Virus record (IMG/VR): IMGVR_UViG_3300028864_000048
Span: 1 to 40,654 of that record
Reading direction: 5' to 3' (one strand)
Source: a virus
Length of the DNA stretch: 40,654 bases
Shown here: in pieces, positions 32,128 through 40,616 of the stretch
Position numbering within the stretch: the stretch's first letter is position 1
How the letters are laid out: the number at the start of each line of letters is the position of its first letter
The notes under the pieces: generated by a model
What the model was told of the DNA's origin: nothing
The model's input: the letters and a program-made list of their open reading frames with translations, nothing else
Database searches by the model: none
Position numbers and translations under genes: made by a program

Positions 32128-32705
32128 ACATAACAAATTATAAAACGGGATTTACCATAAATGCTTCTACTTTGGTAGATCAGATAGTACTTACTACGGT
32201 AAGTTATTTAGGTCTAGATAAAACTGTATTAGTACAATCATTTCTAACTAATGCCAGTAGCACTTATGATTTTTTACAAGATGGTGTATTTCAAATAGAT
32301 CAAATGATACTCTCCACTATTGTAGGCCCAACAGGATATTATTCTACAGCAGGTAAAGTATACTATAATACTGTATTAGTTACAGATTATACTACTATGT
32401 TGACTAATACTGCACTAACTAAAGATTCATTAAAGATTATAGTAATTACTGATATAGAACGTTGTTATCAAGAGATTCTTCAGAAACTCTTAGATGACAA
32501 ATTATATAGAAAATGTACTACTACTGCTTATGAGAAGGAAGTATGTGATCTATTGCAGATGGCTCTCTCTTCTATTAAATTCTCAGCTGAACTAGGTTTA
32601 GTTTATCAAGCTCAAAGGATTATAGAATCTATTAAAGCTTCTTGTAGTATATGTAATTTCTCTGGAGTAAGTGTTTACAATGTAAACTGCGGATGCCATG
32701 AATGA
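32124..32705 (+). CDS. Unknown structural-block protein with Cys-rich end
   Basis: A 193-residue protein. Beta-rich first half (STYDFLQDGVFQIDQMIL), helical second half (EKEVCDLLQMALSSIKFSAE), and a C-terminal tail with CSICNF and NCGCHE. Four Cys close together could bind zinc. Position directly after the portal suggests a capsid- or neck-associated part. Starts within the portal stop (ATGA). Confidence 0.6.
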   Translation: MNITNYKTGFTINASTLVDQIVLTTVSYLGLDKTVLVQSFLTNASSTYDFLQDGVFQIDQMILSTIVGPTGYYSTAGKVYYNTVLVTDYTTMLTNTALTKDSLKIIVITDIERCYQEILQKLLDDKLYRKCTTTAYEKEVCDLLQMALSSIKFSAELGLVYQAQRIIESIKASCSICNFSGVSVYNVNCGCHE

Positions 32706-32865
32706 ACTACAACTTAAATTAATTATGAGTTTCATTAAATTATTAGAATCTTATGAGGTGGGTAATCCCCTACCTTATAAGGATCTAAAGTTCTCAATAG
32801 AAACTTTTGAGATGAATTTACTCTCACCACAAAAATATTACGAACTCATATGGGACAACCTATAA
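32698..32865 (+). CDS. Small helical protein (55 aa)
   Basis: MNELQLKLIMSFIKLLESYE and further to YYELIWDNL. Starts by overlapping the previous stop and ends 16 bases inside the next gene, filling an otherwise empty gap; no other frame is open there. Function unknown. Confidence 0.6.
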   Translation: MNELQLKLIMSFIKLLESYEVGNPLPYKDLKFSIETFEMNLLSPQKYYELIWDNL

Positions 32866-33929
32866 TTTTAAATGGAGAGATAATTACCCAAGATGAAAAT
32901 ACTCCTACTAGAAATACTGATACTGTACTCATAGTACCTACTGCAATAAATGTATCTCCTTCTCATTTTGATGATCCTATCATCATTTATGAAGATAATA
33001 TATCTCCAATTGATTTTGCTGCAAAAGAAATAGTGTTAATTCCGAGGCAGACTTCTCCGATATTAAATATAGCTATACAAGATATAATTAACTGGAATTT
33101 ATCATATAGTTGGGGTGATCACTCAGGTTTATACAAACCTTTATCTTATGTACCTACATGGAGTGAAATATTATTAAAACCTACTTTTGCTACTGTAGCA
33201 ACTTCAGGAAGCTACGCAGATTTACTCAACAAACCAGCTTTATTTTCAGGCAATTATTCTGATTTAATAAATAAACCATCAATATTTGATGGAAATTATA
33301 ATTCTTTAAGTAATAAACCTTCTTTATTTGATGGTACTTGGACATCATTGAATGGTAAACCTACATCATTAAGTTCATTTACAAATGATCCTGGTTTTAT
33401 TACAACCTTTATTGAAACTGATCCTACTGTACCATCATGGGTTAAATCTATTACTCAATCTTCAATTACTGCTTGGGATGGAGCTGTTAATAGTGCACAT
33501 GCTCATGCAAATAAAAGTGTGTTGGATGGTATTTCATCCTCTGATATTATTAATTGGAATTCTAAACAACCGGCTGGTTCTTATCTAACTTCTTTTGCTG
33601 GACTTATTGAGGAAATAGCATTTGAATTTAGAGATATAACTCCAGGAGTTGCACAGATTTATATCTTAGATATTAAAGCATCTTTTGGTTATACTATAGA
33701 AGCATTAATTGCAGAAACAGATACAGGTACTTTAACCGGAGTTTCCATAAAAATAGATTCAACTTCAGTAACTTCACTTTCTTCTGTCACAATTACAACT
33801 ATAACAGAAACTACAAGTACAGCATTAAAAACTGTTGTCACTGGTAATCAAATTACTATTAATACTTCTACAGGATTTACAGGTGCACCAACTACTTTAC
33901 GAGGTAAACTTAAACTTATAAGAACATGA
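32850..33929 (+). CDS. Fibre-like protein with NKP repeats
   Basis: A 359-residue protein. Residues about 125-180 hold four imperfect repeats of the form L-x-N-K-P-x-x-F-x-G-x-Y (LLNKPALFSGNYSDLINKPS, SLSNKPSLFDGTW), typical of trimeric fibres, with an SYSWGDHSGLYKP motif before it. C-terminal Ser/Thr-rich beta domain. In ΦcrAss001 the gene after the portal encodes a head fibre, so a head-fibre role is plausible. Overlaps the next gene (ATGA). Confidence 0.65.
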   Translation: MGQPIILNGEIITQDENTPTRNTDTVLIVPTAINVSPSHFDDPIIIYEDNISPIDFAAKEIVLIPRQTSPILNIAIQDIINWNLSYSWGDHSGLYKPLSYVPTWSEILLKPTFATVATSGSYADLLNKPALFSGNYSDLINKPSIFDGNYNSLSNKPSLFDGTWTSLNGKPTSLSSFTNDPGFITTFIETDPTVPSWVKSITQSSITAWDGAVNSAHAHANKSVLDGISSSDIINWNSKQPAGSYLTSFAGLIEEIAFEFRDITPGVAQIYILDIKASFGYTIEALIAETDTGTLTGVSIKIDSTSVTSLSSVTITTITETTSTALKTVVTGNQITINTSTGFTGAPTTLRGKLKLIRT

Positions 33930-35302
33930 GATTACTTTATATAATGGCTAAAAAAATAATAGGTGGTTATGGAAGACTTTATAATTGGTTCTGTACGCAA
34001 CCGCAAACGAAGGTTAAGTATGGGTATTTGTATAATTGGTATGCGGCAACTGATGTAAGGGATATCACGGCGAGTAATGCTCATGTTCCAAGTCGTACAG
34101 AGTGGGAAACTCTTTTAAATTACGTTGACGTCTATGATGCCGACGGTGGATATTGGCCGAACGCGGGTGGAGAGCTTAAAGAAGTTGGATTAACTCATTG
34201 GAACAATCCTAATACAGGAGTAACTAATCAATATGGGTTTAGTTCTCGTGGGTCTGGAGATAGGTCTGAATGGTCAGATATAGAATGGGGTTTTGGAGGC
34301 AAGAATGAATGGTCTAATTATATCGCATTAGAAATGTACGATGCGACCAATTCTTACGGGTATGGCTTCTCCAATAATTCTACGTGGGGTCTATTACAAC
34401 CTATTGATATAAAAATGGGAAACGCCATTCGCCTAATAGTTGATTCCCCTACTGAAATAAACGGAAATTCAGCTATTTACGTTGGCAACAACCTTCGACG
34501 TTATAAATGCTGTCTAATCAATGGGATATGGTACACTGCCGAGAACCTTGCCGAAACAAAATATCGCAATGGTGATTTAATCCCCAAAGTAACCGACAAT
34601 GCAGCTTGGAGTGCATTAACAACAGGTGGTTATTGCGCCTATAACAATGACGAGGCAAACGCATTTGAAACGGCAAGTATCGCACCTGTGGGATTTCACA
34701 TTGCAAACGTAATTTATGATTTTCCAGTTGTTTCTGAGTGGATGGACTTAATACACGCAATTGAGCCGACTGGGACAGGGGCGGTAAATACGGCGGGTGG
34801 CAAACTAAAAGAGGTGGGTTTAACTCATTGGGATAGTCCAAATACAGGAGCAACAAATGAGGTTTACTTCAATGCGGTAGGTTCAGGGTATAGGCTTATG
34901 GATGGGTTATTTTCATCATTAAAACTTTATTCTATATTTTGGAGCAGAGGGGAATATTGGGCGGATTTAAACTACGCACCCGCCGCACTATTATACCACA
35001 ACGATGCTACAATGGCGGCAACAGACGATACTAACGGGTATGAAATAGACAAGCGAATAGGTGCATCACTCCGAATGATTAAGGATGATTCGGAGTGGAC
35101 TGCCGGAGATACGGTAACCGATGCAGATGGGAATGTTTATCCTTTGGTTAAAATTGGAACTCAGGTATGGACTGCATTGAATTGGAAATGCACCAAATTA
35201 AATGATGGAACACCAATTCCAAATGTCACAGATAATACTACATGGGCAGCAATGACTACTATGGCTCAATGTATTTACAATAATGATATTAAAAATTTAT
35301 AG
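33926..35302 (+). CDS. Fibre or receptor-binding protein with permuted FISUMP domains
   Basis: A 458-residue protein with two full copies plus parts of the FISUMP (Fib_succ_major) C-type-lectin-like domain: YGYLYNWYAATDV near 30-42 and GELKEVGLTHW (second half); then a complete domain about 180-385 (IWYTAENLAETKYRNGDLIP, GGKLKEVGLTHW, IGASLRMIKDD); and the first half of a third (VYPLVKIGTQVWTALNWK, IPNVTDN) ending abruptly in IYNNDIKNL. DNA is about half G+C (30 of 60 bases at 34141-34200), unlike neighbours, so acquired. Start at 33926 (ATGA overlap); ATG 33944 is an alternative. Likely binds sugars or receptors on the host. Confidence 0.75.
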   Translation: MRLLYIMAKKIIGGYGRLYNWFCTQPQTKVKYGYLYNWYAATDVRDITASNAHVPSRTEWETLLNYVDVYDADGGYWPNAGGELKEVGLTHWNNPNTGVTNQYGFSSRGSGDRSEWSDIEWGFGGKNEWSNYIALEMYDATNSYGYGFSNNSTWGLLQPIDIKMGNAIRLIVDSPTEINGNSAIYVGNNLRRYKCCLINGIWYTAENLAETKYRNGDLIPKVTDNAAWSALTTGGYCAYNNDEANAFETASIAPVGFHIANVIYDFPVVSEWMDLIHAIEPTGTGAVNTAGGKLKEVGLTHWDSPNTGATNEVYFNAVGSGYRLMDGLFSSLKLYSIFWSRGEYWADLNYAPAALLYHNDATMAATDDTNGYEIDKRIGASLRMIKDDSEWTAGDTVTDADGNVYPLVKIGTQVWTALNWKCTKLNDGTPIPNVTDNTTWAAMTTMAQCIYNNDIKNL

Positions 35303-35381
35303 TTATCAACAAAGAAAATTATAATTATTTAGTTTAATAAAAATGTAACTTTAGGGTTAACTAATTTTAAACTAAATAATT

Positions 35382-35623
35382 ATGGAAACTCTTTTAATCA
35401 ACGCTTTAACATTACCCAATATATTAAATATTGGAAATATACTTCAAGTTAATTCTGATTGGAATGCAACTTCTGGTCTGCACAAATTTTAAATAAACCT
35501 ATTATTTCTACAAAGACTTCACAATTAACGAATGATTCAGGATTTATAACAAAAGATCAATGTAAATGTAGTTGCAAATGTTGTAACTCCGAACATATAA
35601 CAAATGATTTAATACCAACTTAA
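35382..35623 (+). pseudogene. Fibre-type gene broken by a one-base deletion
   Basis: ATG 35382 opens METLLINALTLPNILNIGN and continues to SDWNATSG, then stops at 35490-35492. In the -1 frame from 35477, SAQILNKPIISTKTSQLT and NDSGFITK follow, typical fibre repeats, then DQCKCSCKCC and a stop at 35621-35623. A T missing in GGT-TCT (GGTCTGCA at 35475-35482) restores one 80-residue gene. No slippery site seen. Confidence 0.65.
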
Positions 35624-36184
35624 ATGGATTTAAACAAAGTAGTTAAATTAGAAACAGTTCAAAATAAACAGCAACTAATATTAGGTTCTGCTGAGTATGA
35701 CACCATTATACAATCAAAAGGTAAAGTAGCAATACAGGTGGGAAGAAAATTTACGGATATAACTAATTTAGTTGCTCAACCTATAGGAGTGCCAAGAGTA
35801 TTTCCAATTTCTTCTATGGACTTTATCTCAGGAATTACAGATTATTCATATGATATTGATATGCAAAAATTTGATTGTATCTCATGTAATTGGAAACTTT
35901 CACAATTAGATTCAACTATATCAGCTTATAATTTAACTATTAGATTAGTTTCTGCTTACCCCTATAAATTAAATACAATACATCTTAATATTATTAATGA
36001 TACCGAAGAAATTTCTAGTATACCTATTAATATTAACTTTACTACAATTGATGGAGAAGCTTCCTTTGGTTTTGAAACAATGCCTATAGTTATTGCTTTT
36101 TCTGAGAATCAAAAAGTTAGGAGTCGATTTTTAATTTTTTACTATGATCCTGAAATAAAATATTGGTTTAATCCATTATTTTAG
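35624..36184 (+). CDS. Beta-rich unknown structural-block protein
   Basis: A 186-residue protein with many beta segments (KVAIQVGRKFTDITNL, LTIRLVSAYPYKLNTIHLNI). Starts directly after the broken fibre gene. The fold could be a virion beta-sandwich; no family recognised. Ends before the promoter that drives the scaffold and capsid genes. Confidence 0.6.
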   Translation: MDLNKVVKLETVQNKQQLILGSAEYDTIIQSKGKVAIQVGRKFTDITNLVAQPIGVPRVFPISSMDFISGITDYSYDIDMQKFDCISCNWKLSQLDSTISAYNLTIRLVSAYPYKLNTIHLNIINDTEEISSIPININFTTIDGEASFGFETMPIVIAFSENQKVRSRFLIFYYDPEIKYWFNPLF

Positions 36185-36192
36185 TAAAAAAA

Positions 36193-36224
36193 TTTGTATT
36201 TGTAAATTAAAAAATATACATTTG
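36193..36224 (+). promoter_or_regulatory. Capsid-block promoter (TTTG-20-TACATTTG)
   Basis: TTTG (36193-36196) then a 20-base spacer and TACATTTG (36217-36224), a full match to the -33/-7 pattern. Leader has ATG-AAA-TAA at 36239-36247, one base before the start codon of 36249. Confidence 0.65.
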
Positions 36225-36248
36225 CGGAATTAATTAATATGAAATAAT

Positions 36249-37376
36249 ATGGAAAATGCAAATATGCACATAGTAGACCCATCATACTTTGATAATGATG
36301 GAGATAATGAAGAAATTAACGGAGAACTAATACCTATAGAAGGTATGGAGGATCCTAATGCGGATGGCTTAGGAGATCTCACAGATCTCACAGTAAAACA
36401 AATTATACCTGAACAGGTAGAATTACAATCCCAACAATTACAATCACAAACACAAGAGACAGATGTAGTAGAACTCTTATTGAAAAATAAGGGAATTATT
36501 GACTCACATGCTATTCTTTTTGAAGATGAGGATGGATTAGAAATTACTAAAGATTTTTATGAACTTACTCGTGAGGAACAATTAGAAATATTAGAATCTA
36601 ATGAGAGTGATCTTAACTACGGTTTGGAAAGTGATGAAATTGAAACTATTAATTTTTTAAGAGAGAATAATGTTACTCTAGACGAATTAATTCAATATTA
36701 TAAAAAAGAGGCAATTGATGAGTACCAAAGTGCAAATCAAACTGATTTTGAAATAGATAATTATACCGACGAAGAACTTTACGTTTTAGATTTAAAAGCC
36801 AAGTATGATGAACTGACTAATGAAGAATTAGAAATTGAATTGACAAAAGCTCTAGAAAGTCCAGATTTATTTAAGAAAAAAACAGATAAAATAAGGAGTG
36901 AATATAAAACCTTAGAGGAAAATAGTAGAATAGCTGATAAAGAAGAACAAATTGCTTCACAAGATGCAGCATTCTCACAGATAATTAATGTTCTAGCAGA
37001 TGTAGCCGCTAATACAGAGGAGATGTTTGGGATAACATTAGAAGATCAGGATAAAGAAGATATTATAAATCTAATTGTAGATAGAGATTTAAACGGTGTA
37101 ACTCCGTTAGTAAAAGCGTTAGATGACCCAGCTCAATTATTCAAAGCTGCTTGGTTTATTTCTAAAGGAGAGGAGGCCTTTAATATTCTGCATAGTTACT
37201 ACAAACAAGAAATTGAAAATGTAGGAAAATCAGCATATCAAAAGGGAAAACTCGAAGGTGTTAAAGGCTTACCAAGTAAACCTATTAATAGAATCCCCGT
37301 AGGAGATCAACCTAGACAACAAACTGGAAATAAGCCACTTCATCTAGATGACCTTTACCGCAATATAAATGATTAA
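36249..37376 (+). CDS. Probable scaffold protein
   Basis: A 375-residue, very acidic protein (many Glu, Asp; N-terminal DNDGDNEEING) with helical middle and coiled coils (about 100-300) directly in front of the major capsid gene, 20 bases away. Acidic, helical and upstream of MCP is the typical profile of a capsid scaffold, which guides assembly and leaves before packaging. C-terminal basic/Pro-Gly-rich end (PINRIPVGDQPRQQ) may touch the capsid protein. No protease next to it seen. Confidence 0.65.
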   Translation: MENANMHIVDPSYFDNDGDNEEINGELIPIEGMEDPNADGLGDLTDLTVKQIIPEQVELQSQQLQSQTQETDVVELLLKNKGIIDSHAILFEDEDGLEITKDFYELTREEQLEILESNESDLNYGLESDEIETINFLRENNVTLDELIQYYKKEAIDEYQSANQTDFEIDNYTDEELYVLDLKAKYDELTNEELEIELTKALESPDLFKKKTDKIRSEYKTLEENSRIADKEEQIASQDAAFSQIINVLADVAANTEEMFGITLEDQDKEDIINLIVDRDLNGVTPLVKALDDPAQLFKAAWFISKGEEAFNILHSYYKQEIENVGKSAYQKGKLEGVKGLPSKPINRIPVGDQPRQQTGNKPLHLDDLYRNIND

Positions 37377-37396
37377 TTCACCAATAATTTAAAATT

Positions 37397-38821
37397 ATGG
37401 CTTTAGTAACAAATTTTACGAGTCAACAGTCCTCAATGGGACAGACTAAAACGTACGAAGATTTCGGAAAGTTTTTGGGGTTACGCCCACATAGACTTGG
37501 TATCGTCTCAAAAATGTACCCTAATTTAACAGCATCATTCTTAACTGAATCTCTGTTGAATGTTTATTACAATGAAAACAAAGCTTCTAAATTTCAAAGC
37601 ATTGATGCAATGGTATTTGAATGGGAGATTGATGTTAATTTCATTAAACGTGTAGAATTCGCAGCTGTTCCAGTTGGTGTTGGTGCTAATGGTGCCGATA
37701 TTATTATGGCCTTCAAAGAAAGATACTACGAAAAATATGATACCTTCCGTATTGAAGGATCTCGTCAACAGTGTTTTGTAAAAAGTTCTCCAATTCGTAG
37801 ATCTGATAATTACTGGGAAGTAATTGTTCAATTGATTGATGCAGATTTCTCTAGTATCTTAGATACAACTGCAACACAAGTAGGTTCTACTACTCGTTGG
37901 ATCTCTAATTATCACCCTGAACTTTCAGAAGAAGGTTTTACAAAATATCAAAGCAACATTGAACGTCATAGAAATCACATCTCTCTTCATAGAAATGATG
38001 TATCTTTCTCTAGTCAGTTCGCAGCTCTAGAAGATGTATTTATTTCAATTGGTCAACCTGATGGTGCCAATAATGGTAACTTCAAAGAGGTTGTTTATAA
38101 GATGAAGAAAAAAGAACAGGAATGTCTTGAATCATTCATGTTGGCTAGAAACCAAGGATTACTTTTTGGTAAATCTAACTTTGACAAGAATGGTAAATGT
38201 ACTATTACTGATCCTAAAACTGGTCGTGCAATCCCAATGGGAGATGGTCTTATTGCTCAAGTTGAAAGATATGCAAATATCTATGCTTATGCTAGATTAA
38301 CTATCAACGCTTTCGATACTATGATCGAAACAATGCGTGAACGTGCAAAAGAACCAACTGGTAACCAATGGGTATTCGTTTGTAATGAAAAAATGTGGTC
38401 ACAAATCCAAAGAACTCTAAGAGAATATCTTAAAGACTGGAAAACAAATGGTGTATTCTTCTATTCGAAGAAAGCTGGTGGTATGGTAGAAGTAGGGGCA
38501 ACCTTCGATACTTATAACTTCGGTGGTAACCAATTAACTTTCCATGTTGATAGAAGTTTAACTTATGAGTACCCTGACAAAGGATATGGAATTTGTGTTG
38601 ACTTAACTTCAGATGCTTCTACAGGAACTCCTGCAGCTCAGATGTTCACACTTAAGGGTGGTGAATTCATCAGAGGCGTACTAAAAGGAGTTGGTGGTAT
38701 GGATGGTGTAACTTCAGGTGATGTAAATACTTCTGTAGCAGGTAGTAAGATAATTCATATGGGTTATGCAGGGATAGGACTCTACAACCCGTATAGAAGT
38801 TTCATTATGAAAGAGCAGTAA
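37397..38821 (+). CDS. Major capsid protein
   Basis: A 474-residue protein, close to the ~490 of crAss-like MCPs. Recognisable pieces: LGLRPHRLGIVSKMYPN, VEFAAVPVGVG, RWISNYHPELSEEGF and YRNHISLHR-like ERHRNHISLH, plus a C-terminal NPYRSFIMKEQ. HK97 fold expected. Highest codon regularity in the window, fitting abundant product. Preceded by scaffold and followed by a strong terminator and then the next unit. Confidence 0.87.
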   Translation: MALVTNFTSQQSSMGQTKTYEDFGKFLGLRPHRLGIVSKMYPNLTASFLTESLLNVYYNENKASKFQSIDAMVFEWEIDVNFIKRVEFAAVPVGVGANGADIIMAFKERYYEKYDTFRIEGSRQQCFVKSSPIRRSDNYWEVIVQLIDADFSSILDTTATQVGSTTRWISNYHPELSEEGFTKYQSNIERHRNHISLHRNDVSFSSQFAALEDVFISIGQPDGANNGNFKEVVYKMKKKEQECLESFMLARNQGLLFGKSNFDKNGKCTITDPKTGRAIPMGDGLIAQVERYANIYAYARLTINAFDTMIETMRERAKEPTGNQWVFVCNEKMWSQIQRTLREYLKDWKTNGVFFYSKKAGGMVEVGATFDTYNFGGNQLTFHVDRSLTYEYPDKGYGICVDLTSDASTGTPAAQMFTLKGGEFIRGVLKGVGGMDGVTSGDVNTSVAGSKIIHMGYAGIGLYNPYRSFIMKEQ

Positions 38822-38840
38822 TCGTTAGATAACTATATAA

Positions 38841-38872
38841 AATAAGGAGTAGAAATACTCCTTATTTTTTTT
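38841..38872 (+). terminator. Strong terminator after MCP
   Basis: AATAAGGAGTA-GAAA-TACTCCTTATT followed by six T. Perfect 11-base stem with GAAA loop. Ends the scaffold/MCP unit. Confidence 0.9.
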
Positions 38873-38918
38873 GTCAAAAATTTTTAACAAAACATGCAAC
38901 TAATTGAAAAAGATTTCA

Positions 38919-38926
38919 TATATTTG
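38919..38926 (+). promoter_or_regulatory. Promoter (-7 TATATTTG)
   Basis: TATATTTGCGAA closely resembles the capsid-block box TACATTTGCGGAA. Leader has ATG-AAT-TAA at 38942-38950, one base before the start of 38952. Confidence 0.6.
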
Positions 38927-38951
38927 CGAAATAATCAATTAATGAATTAAT

Positions 38952-39806
38952 ATGGAAAATATAATTATTATTAGGGCGGTAATGAAAATTACTAGATGCC
39001 ACATGGAACCTGCTAAGGATCCTAAAACCAATCGCTTTGGCCCAACAGTTAGGGAAATTGATTCTAAAGGAGATATGATTCTCTCAGATGAAGACAAAAA
39101 AAGCAATAAATTTTTTATCAAGGCAAATGATGTTATTGACATCTATGATGGTAAGGAATTTAATTTAAACGACGAAGTAGATTTTGCTTGGTGGGAAGCT
39201 ATTAAAAATAGTCCTTCTATTGCAAAAGATAGAGCTGAGAAAGATGCTTTAGGAAATTTAACTGTTGATGGAAATGGTTTACGTTACGGAAATGCAACAT
39301 TTTATATAGAACATCCAGGATTAGAAACAAAACATCGTGTTAATAGAAAACAATTAGTTCATACTGCTGAAGGTTTTATTTGGGGAGATTCTGCTGAAGG
39401 AACTTATCAAAAAGTAAGAATTTTAGGACATGAAATGAAGGGTGTTCCTTTAAGTGATGTACAAGATTATCTATTAATTATTGCGGGCAAAGATCCTGAA
39501 AAAGTTATTGATCTATATACTGGTGGTGACACCCAATTAAGAATTTTCCTTTTAGATGCTACAGATAAACATATAATTGTAAATAGAAATTCTCTATTTT
39601 ATTACGGAGAAACTATTTTAGGAAGTGCTGAAGCAGCTGTAGTTAATTGGTTTAAACAACCTGTTAATAAAATTATCTTTGACACAATCAAAGCAGAAAC
39701 ATACCCAGAATTAATAGTTTCCACATATCAAAAACCAGTTTTTCAAGCAGAAAAAGCTGACGCAGTAGAAACTAAACCATCAGTAAATAAACCACTTAAA
39801 AAATAA
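38952..39806 (+). CDS. Capsid-associated structural protein
   Basis: A 284-residue protein directly downstream of MCP in its own unit. Mixed alpha-beta with YGNATFYIEHPGLE, HRVNRKQLVHTAEG and a long C-terminal Lys-rich tail (KPSVNKPLKK). In crAss-like phages a capsid decoration/auxiliary protein or head-protein gene follows MCP, so this role fits, though the sequence alone does not prove it. Start codon in the ATG-AAT-TAA-T-ATG leader. Confidence 0.6.
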   Translation: MENIIIIRAVMKITRCHMEPAKDPKTNRFGPTVREIDSKGDMILSDEDKKSNKFFIKANDVIDIYDGKEFNLNDEVDFAWWEAIKNSPSIAKDRAEKDALGNLTVDGNGLRYGNATFYIEHPGLETKHRVNRKQLVHTAEGFIWGDSAEGTYQKVRILGHEMKGVPLSDVQDYLLIIAGKDPEKVIDLYTGGDTQLRIFLLDATDKHIIVNRNSLFYYGETILGSAEAAVVNWFKQPVNKIIFDTIKAETYPELIVSTYQKPVFQAEKADAVETKPSVNKPLKK

Positions 39807-39811
39807 ATAGT

Positions 39812-40609
39812 ATGACAGTAAGAGAAGTATATGATTATCTTTTGACGGAAACTAATAAAGTTGAAGCACCCTCTCTTTTACTAGAATCCTTTAATTATTT
39901 ATTTGGTAAAACTATAAATGAAACCTGTAATCAATGGTGGTCCTTATATGAACAAAACCAATTAACTACAGATAACTTAAGAGTGCTGACTCGCACTGCA
40001 ACACTAACAAATGCCAATCTTGTAGATAATACTGGTAAATCTTTAGGAAATTTTTATAAACTTCCTGAAGATTACTGGCATATGTTACCAAGTAATACTG
40101 TTACTTTAACAAAAGTAACTTCTGCATCTTTCCCATGTAAAGCCACTTTAGAATATCCAGCTATTAAACTAGATAGCCCAATGTACTCAGGCATCATGAT
40201 AGATTACTACACAAGACCTTCTTATAAAAGACCTTATCTTTATATGCATGAGTTCCAACATAGTGTTACCACTGGAGGTACCACAGTAATTACTACATAT
40301 GAAGTTGAAATTAAAAGTGGAGATGATTCAATTTATAAACCCACTACATTAAAAATAGATTACTTAAAAAAACCTTATCTTCCTAATAAGACTGATAAGG
40401 TTGGGAACGCAAAAAATATCTATCTCACTTACGAGGAGTTAGATTCAGATACAGATATTTCACAAACTTTAGAATTTCCAGAAAATTATTGTTATGAAAT
40501 AATCAATAAATTAACAGCACTTGTCTTGGAACAAACAGGAGATCCTAGAGTACAAAGTGTCATTCCATTGAATCAATCAATGACACCACCAGTAACACAA
40601 TCAAGATAA
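39812..40609 (+). CDS. Probable head-tail connector (ring) protein
   Basis: A 265-residue protein: helical start (VYDYLLTETNKVEAPSLLLE), FYKLPEDYWHMLPSN, beta-rich middle with YYTRPSYKRPYLYM, and a C-terminal helix EIINKLTALVLEQTGDPRVQS. The pattern of a helical start, a LPEDYW-like segment and a DPR-containing end fits connector/adaptor proteins of crAss-like phages (ring proteins); exact assignment uncertain. Five bases after 39806. Confidence 0.55.
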   Translation: MTVREVYDYLLTETNKVEAPSLLLESFNYLFGKTINETCNQWWSLYEQNQLTTDNLRVLTRTATLTNANLVDNTGKSLGNFYKLPEDYWHMLPSNTVTLTKVTSASFPCKATLEYPAIKLDSPMYSGIMIDYYTRPSYKRPYLYMHEFQHSVTTGGTTVITTYEVEIKSGDDSIYKPTTLKIDYLKKPYLPNKTDKVGNAKNIYLTYEELDSDTDISQTLEFPENYCYEIINKLTALVLEQTGDPRVQSVIPLNQSMTPPVTQSR

Positions 40610-40616
40610 GGATAGA

